Source: Saccharothrix sp. HUAS TT1 (GTDB lineage Bacteria; Actinomycetota; Actinomycetes; Mycobacteriales; Pseudonocardiaceae). Taken from it: a stretch of 64,000 bases of DNA. Of the stretch, positions 61,457 to 64,000 are shown piece by piece. Below the pieces are notes generated by a model. The model saw only the letters and a list, made by a program, of their open reading frames with translations. It had not been told where the DNA came from and ran no database searches. The position numbers and the translations under genes were made by a program. The stretch is taken from assembly GCF_040744945.1 (NCBI RefSeq), contig NZ_CP160453.1, positions 3,038,001-3,102,000 of the forward strand, written 5' to 3'. Positions within the stretch are counted from its first letter, which is position 1. Each line of letters begins with the position of its first letter.

Positions 61457-61890
61457 CGGTCGAAGCGATCTGGTCCGATCTCGAACCGGGAACCGTGTTG
61501 TCGAAGGACCTGCACGAGCAGGTGCTCGCGACCCGTCCCGATGTGCAGGTCTTCGTCCAGCGGCTCGCCCTGCCCGACACGAGCGAGGCTCAGCTGATCC
61601 ATTCCGCCCGACCGCTGGAGACGGACTCGGTCACCGGCCGGACGATCCCGGACCACCAGGTCATCGTGGCCGTCTGCGACGGGTTCGGGTACATCGAGTA
61701 CGCGGGAGAAGACGACTTCGTCCAGAGCGTGGGCTCGCCCGACTCGCCTGGCTGGACCACGACGGCGAGCAACTACTTCCACCCCGGCACCGGCGTCCCG
61801 CTCACCACCCTGGTCGACCTGATCGACGAGTTCCGCACCACCGCCGCCCGACCCACCTCCGTCCGGTGGCGGGACGTGCTGGGCGGGTAG
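61453..61890 (+). CDS. Imm1-type immunity protein
   Basis: 145 residues, acidic, no membrane segment. [20 protein letters not shown], then [20 protein letters not shown] and [16 protein letters not shown] follow the Imm1 pattern found next to SCP1.201/DddA deaminases. ATG 61453 overlaps the deaminase TGA (ATGA), so toxin and antidote are coupled. It should bind and block the deaminase. No separate promoter seen. Confidence 0.75.
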   Translation: MTVEAIWSDLEPGTVLSKDLHEQVLATRPDVQVFVQRLALPDTSEAQLIHSARPLETDSVTGRTIPDHQVIVAVCDGFGYIEYAGEDDFVQSVGSPDSPGWTTTASNYFHPGTGVPLTTLVDLIDEFRTTAARPTSVRWRDVLGG

Positions 61891-61971
61891 CTTGTCCTGG
61901 ATCACGGTCACGGGGCGCGACACGCGGTCGATTGTCGGCGGTCGCCGCCCCTGTCGGGAGACGATGGGCGC

Positions 61972-63420
61972 ATGACTGCGGTGGACCGGACGTCGGTGGA
62001 GAGACCGCCCAGAACGGCACGGCGCACCAAGCGGGTGGTCTCGCGGACCTCGCTGACCGCGTGGCTCGGCCGGCCGCTGGCGGACTTCCACCTGCTGCTC
62101 GCGATCTTCGGCATGCTGACCGTGCTGGGCCTGATCATGGTCCTGTCCGCGTCCGCGCCGGGCGAGGTGGCCGAGGGCGCCTCCGCCTACAGCGTCTTCA
62201 AGAAGCAGCTGCTGTACGTGGGCGTCGGCGCGGTCGTCTTCCTGATCGTCCTGCGCATACCGCTGCGCACGATCCGGCACTCCAGCACGATGGCGATGCT
62301 CGTCTCGGTCATCCTGCTCGTCCTCGTCCTCACCCCCCTCGGGTCGGTCCTGGGCGGCGCGCAGTCGTGGTTCACGGTCGGACCCATCTCGTTCCAGCCG
62401 ATCGAACCGGCCAAGCTCGCCCTCGCGCTCTGGGGCGCGCACGTCCTGGTCACCAAGCGCGCCCTGCTCGACCAGTACCGGCACCTGCTGGTCCCGGTGG
62501 TGCCGGTGGCGATGCTGGTGTTCGCGCTGGTGATGCTGCAACCCGACCTCGGCGGCACGATCACCCTCGGCGTGGTGCTGATCAGCCTGCTCTGGTTCGT
62601 CGGCGCGCCGATGCGGATCTTCGGGATCATCGCGGTGGGCGCGGTGACCGGTGCGCTCATCCTCGCGCTGAACGCGACCTACCGGCTCAAGCGCGTCGAG
62701 ACGTTCCTCAACCCCTGGCAGGACCCGCAGGGCGACGGCCTGCAGGCGTTGCAGGCGCTGTACGCGCTGGCGGAGGGCGGGTTCCTCGGCAAGGGCCTCA
62801 CCAACGGCAGCTCGAAGTGGCGCTACCTGCCCAACGTGCACAGCGACTTCATCTTCGCCGTGATCGGGGAGGAACTGGGCTTCATCGGTTGCGTGCTGGT
62901 GCTGGGCCTGTTCGCCATGCTGACCGTGGTCGGCCTGCGCATCGCCGCGCGCAACACCGACCCGTGGATCCGGATGGTGGCCGCGACGCTGACCGTGTGG
63001 CTGGTCGCGCAGGCCGCCATCAACATCGGCTACGTCGTGCAGCTGCTGCCGGTCACCGGCATCACGCTGCCGATGATCTCCTCCGGCGGCACGTCGGTCG
63101 TCACCACGATGTTCGTGTTCGGCATCCTGGCCAACTGCGCCCGCCACGAGCCGGAAGCGGTCTCGGCGCTGCGGTCCCTCGGGCCCGGCCGGGTCGGCGG
63201 CGTCCTCAAGCTCCCCGCGCCCGAGGCGTACAAACCGCCGCCGAAGCGCCGTCCCGTCCGGCCGTCGACGCCGCCGCGCGGTCGCAAGGCCGCGCCGCCG
63301 CCGGTGGACGAGCGGAGGATGGCCGGTCGTCACGCTCCGCCGTCGGAGTACCGTCGTCGCGAATCCCGCAAGGCCGGCCAGGACCGGGACGTGCGGTCCA
63401 GGCGGCGCGACGGGCGCTAG
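61972..63420 (+). CDS. ftsW: Septal peptidoglycan glycosyltransferase FtsW
   Basis: 482 residues, about ten membrane helices (SEDS family). [52 protein letters not shown], then IGEELGFIG, and [17 protein letters not shown] carry the conserved motifs including the catalytic Asp region. Basic, Pro-rich C-terminal tail of ~75 residues. Polymerises lipid II with PbpB. ATG 61972 follows GGGAGACG. Separated from murD by 2.6 kb instead of being adjacent. Confidence 0.96.
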   Translation: MTAVDRTSVERPPRTARRTKRVVSRTSLTAWLGRPLADFHLLLAIFGMLTVLGLIMVLSASAPGEVAEGASAYSVFKKQLLYVGVGAVVFLIVLRIPLRTIRHSSTMAMLVSVILLVLVLTPLGSVLGGAQSWFTVGPISFQPIEPAKLALALWGAHVLVTKRALLDQYRHLLVPVVPVAMLVFALVMLQPDLGGTITLGVVLISLLWFVGAPMRIFGIIAVGAVTGALILALNATYRLKRVETFLNPWQDPQGDGLQALQALYALAEGGFLGKGLTNGSSKWRYLPNVHSDFIFAVIGEELGFIGCVLVLGLFAMLTVVGLRIAARNTDPWIRMVAATLTVWLVAQAAINIGYVVQLLPVTGITLPMISSGGTSVVTTMFVFGILANCARHEPEAVSALRSLGPGRVGGVLKLPAPEAYKPPPKRRPVRPSTPPRGRKAAPPPVDERRMAGRHAPPSEYRRRESRKAGQDRDVRSRRRDGR

Positions 63421-63455
63421 CCGCAGAGCGGTACATCGACGCGAGGAGGAAGTGC

Positions 63456-64000
63456 GTGACCGGGGTTCCCCAGCAGGCCGGACCGTGTGTGGTGGTCGCC
63501 GGAGGCGGCACCGCCGGGCACATCGAGCCCGCCCTGGCGCTGGCCGACGCGGTCATGCGGCTCCGGCCCGACGCGCGCGTGGTGGCGCTCGGCACGGAGC
63601 GCGGTCTGGAGAGCAGGCTCGTGCCGGCCCGCGGCTACCCGCTGGAGCTGATCCCGCCGGTGCCGATGCCGCGCAAGCCGACGCCCGACCTGCTCAAGCT
63701 GCCGCTGCGGGTGCGCGGCGCGGTGAGGCACACGCGCGGCATCCTGGAGCGGGTCGGCGCGCACGTCGTGGTCGGCTTCGGCGGCTACGTCGCGCTGCCC
63801 GCGTACCTCGCCGCCCGCGGCCGGGTGCCGATCGTGGTGCACGAGGCCAACGCCAAGGCCGGGCTGGCCAACAAGGTCGGCGCGAAGTTCGCCGAACGGG
63901 TCGCCGCCGCCGTGCCCGACTCGGGCCTGACCGACGCCGAGGTCATCGGCATCCCGCTGCGCTACTCGATCACCTCGCTCAAGCGCGCGGAACTGCGCCA
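63456..64000 (+). CDS. murG: UDP-GlcNAc:lipid I GlcNAc transferase, 3' truncated by window
   Basis: First ~181 codons. [20 protein letters not shown] is the MurG glycine-rich loop 1; [37 protein letters not shown] and [20 protein letters not shown] are further MurG blocks. Makes lipid II. GTG 63456 follows GAGGAGGAAG. The gene runs off the window. Confidence 0.95.
   Translation, partial: MTGVPQQAGPCVVVAGGGTAGHIEPALALADAVMRLRPDARVVALGTERGLESRLVPARGYPLELIPPVPMPRKPTPDLLKLPLRVRGAVRHTRGILERVGAHVVVGFGGYVALPAYLAARGRVPIVVHEANAKAGLANKVGAKFAERVAAAVPDSGLTDAEVIGIPLRYSITSLKRAELR

Overview
The window is high-GC, densely coded actinobacterial chromosome. Gene order and protein features fit a mycelial member of the Pseudonocardiales (Saccharothrix, Lentzea or Actinosynnema type). 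That placement is inferred from synteny (pnp-M16 protease-dapB, thyX-dapA-rnj-ftsK, clgR-pspA-pspM, a complete dcw cluster) and from families such as DUF3040, HTH-DUF5753/DUF397 and ThyX. No rRNA, tRNA, IS element or CRISPR array was seen.

Layout: (1) 1-22.3 kb is conserved housekeeping: the end of pnp, an M16 protease, dapB, thyX, dapA, RNase J and ftsK. Lineage-specific genes are interspersed: a membrane-anchored CBM2 protein, a PRC-barrel protein, a DMT transporter, a YcaQ-type glycosylase, an aldo-keto reductase/TetR pair, an RHH/DUF4097 pair and a Ser/Thr kinase. (2) 22.3-26.8 kb is accessory: a secreted phospholipase A2, a MerR-led operon of overlapping genes with several apparent frameshifts, an argA-type GNAT and a membrane/HTH gene pair. 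(3) 26.8-33.2 kb holds rimO-pgsA-cinA, the envelope-stress set clgR-pspA-pspM and an NCS2 permease. (4) 33.2-44 kb holds pyrD, nei, a ParA-like ATPase, two tandem paralogous ECF sigma factors, two truncated genes that meet at one deletion scar, an SOS-controlled dinB, a Crp-type regulator, an AbiEi-like gene, about 0.7 kb of C-rich repetitive DNA and DUF3040. (5) 44-49.2 kb is a MoxR-DUF58-transglutaminase operon. (6) 49.5-64 kb is the dcw cluster mraZ-rsmH-ftsL-pbpB-murE-murF-mraY-murD-[island]-ftsW-murG, which makes lipid-linked peptidoglycan precursor and the septal synthase.

The most notable region is a 2.5 kb island between murD and ftsW, which are normally adjacent. It encodes a small hypothetical protein, an HTH-DUF5753 regulator, a DUF397 protein, a stand-alone DddA/SCP1.201-type cytidine deaminase (HVE plus C...C motif) and, overlapping its stop codon, an Imm1-type immunity protein. 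This reads as a compact DNA-deaminase toxin/immunity module inside the cell-division cluster. The deaminase frame has an N-terminal helical extension but no ordinary start codon for it.

Regulation visible in the sequence: about fifteen genes have a TAnnnT -10 hexamer 6-8 nt before the start codon, the pattern of leaderless transcripts. Recognisable operators include four 10-bp-spaced MraZ boxes at mraZ, a perfect LexA box at dinB, a ClgR-like box at clgR, and palindromes next to the AKR, MerR and Crp-family genes. All family calls come from reading the protein sequences; no database search was run.
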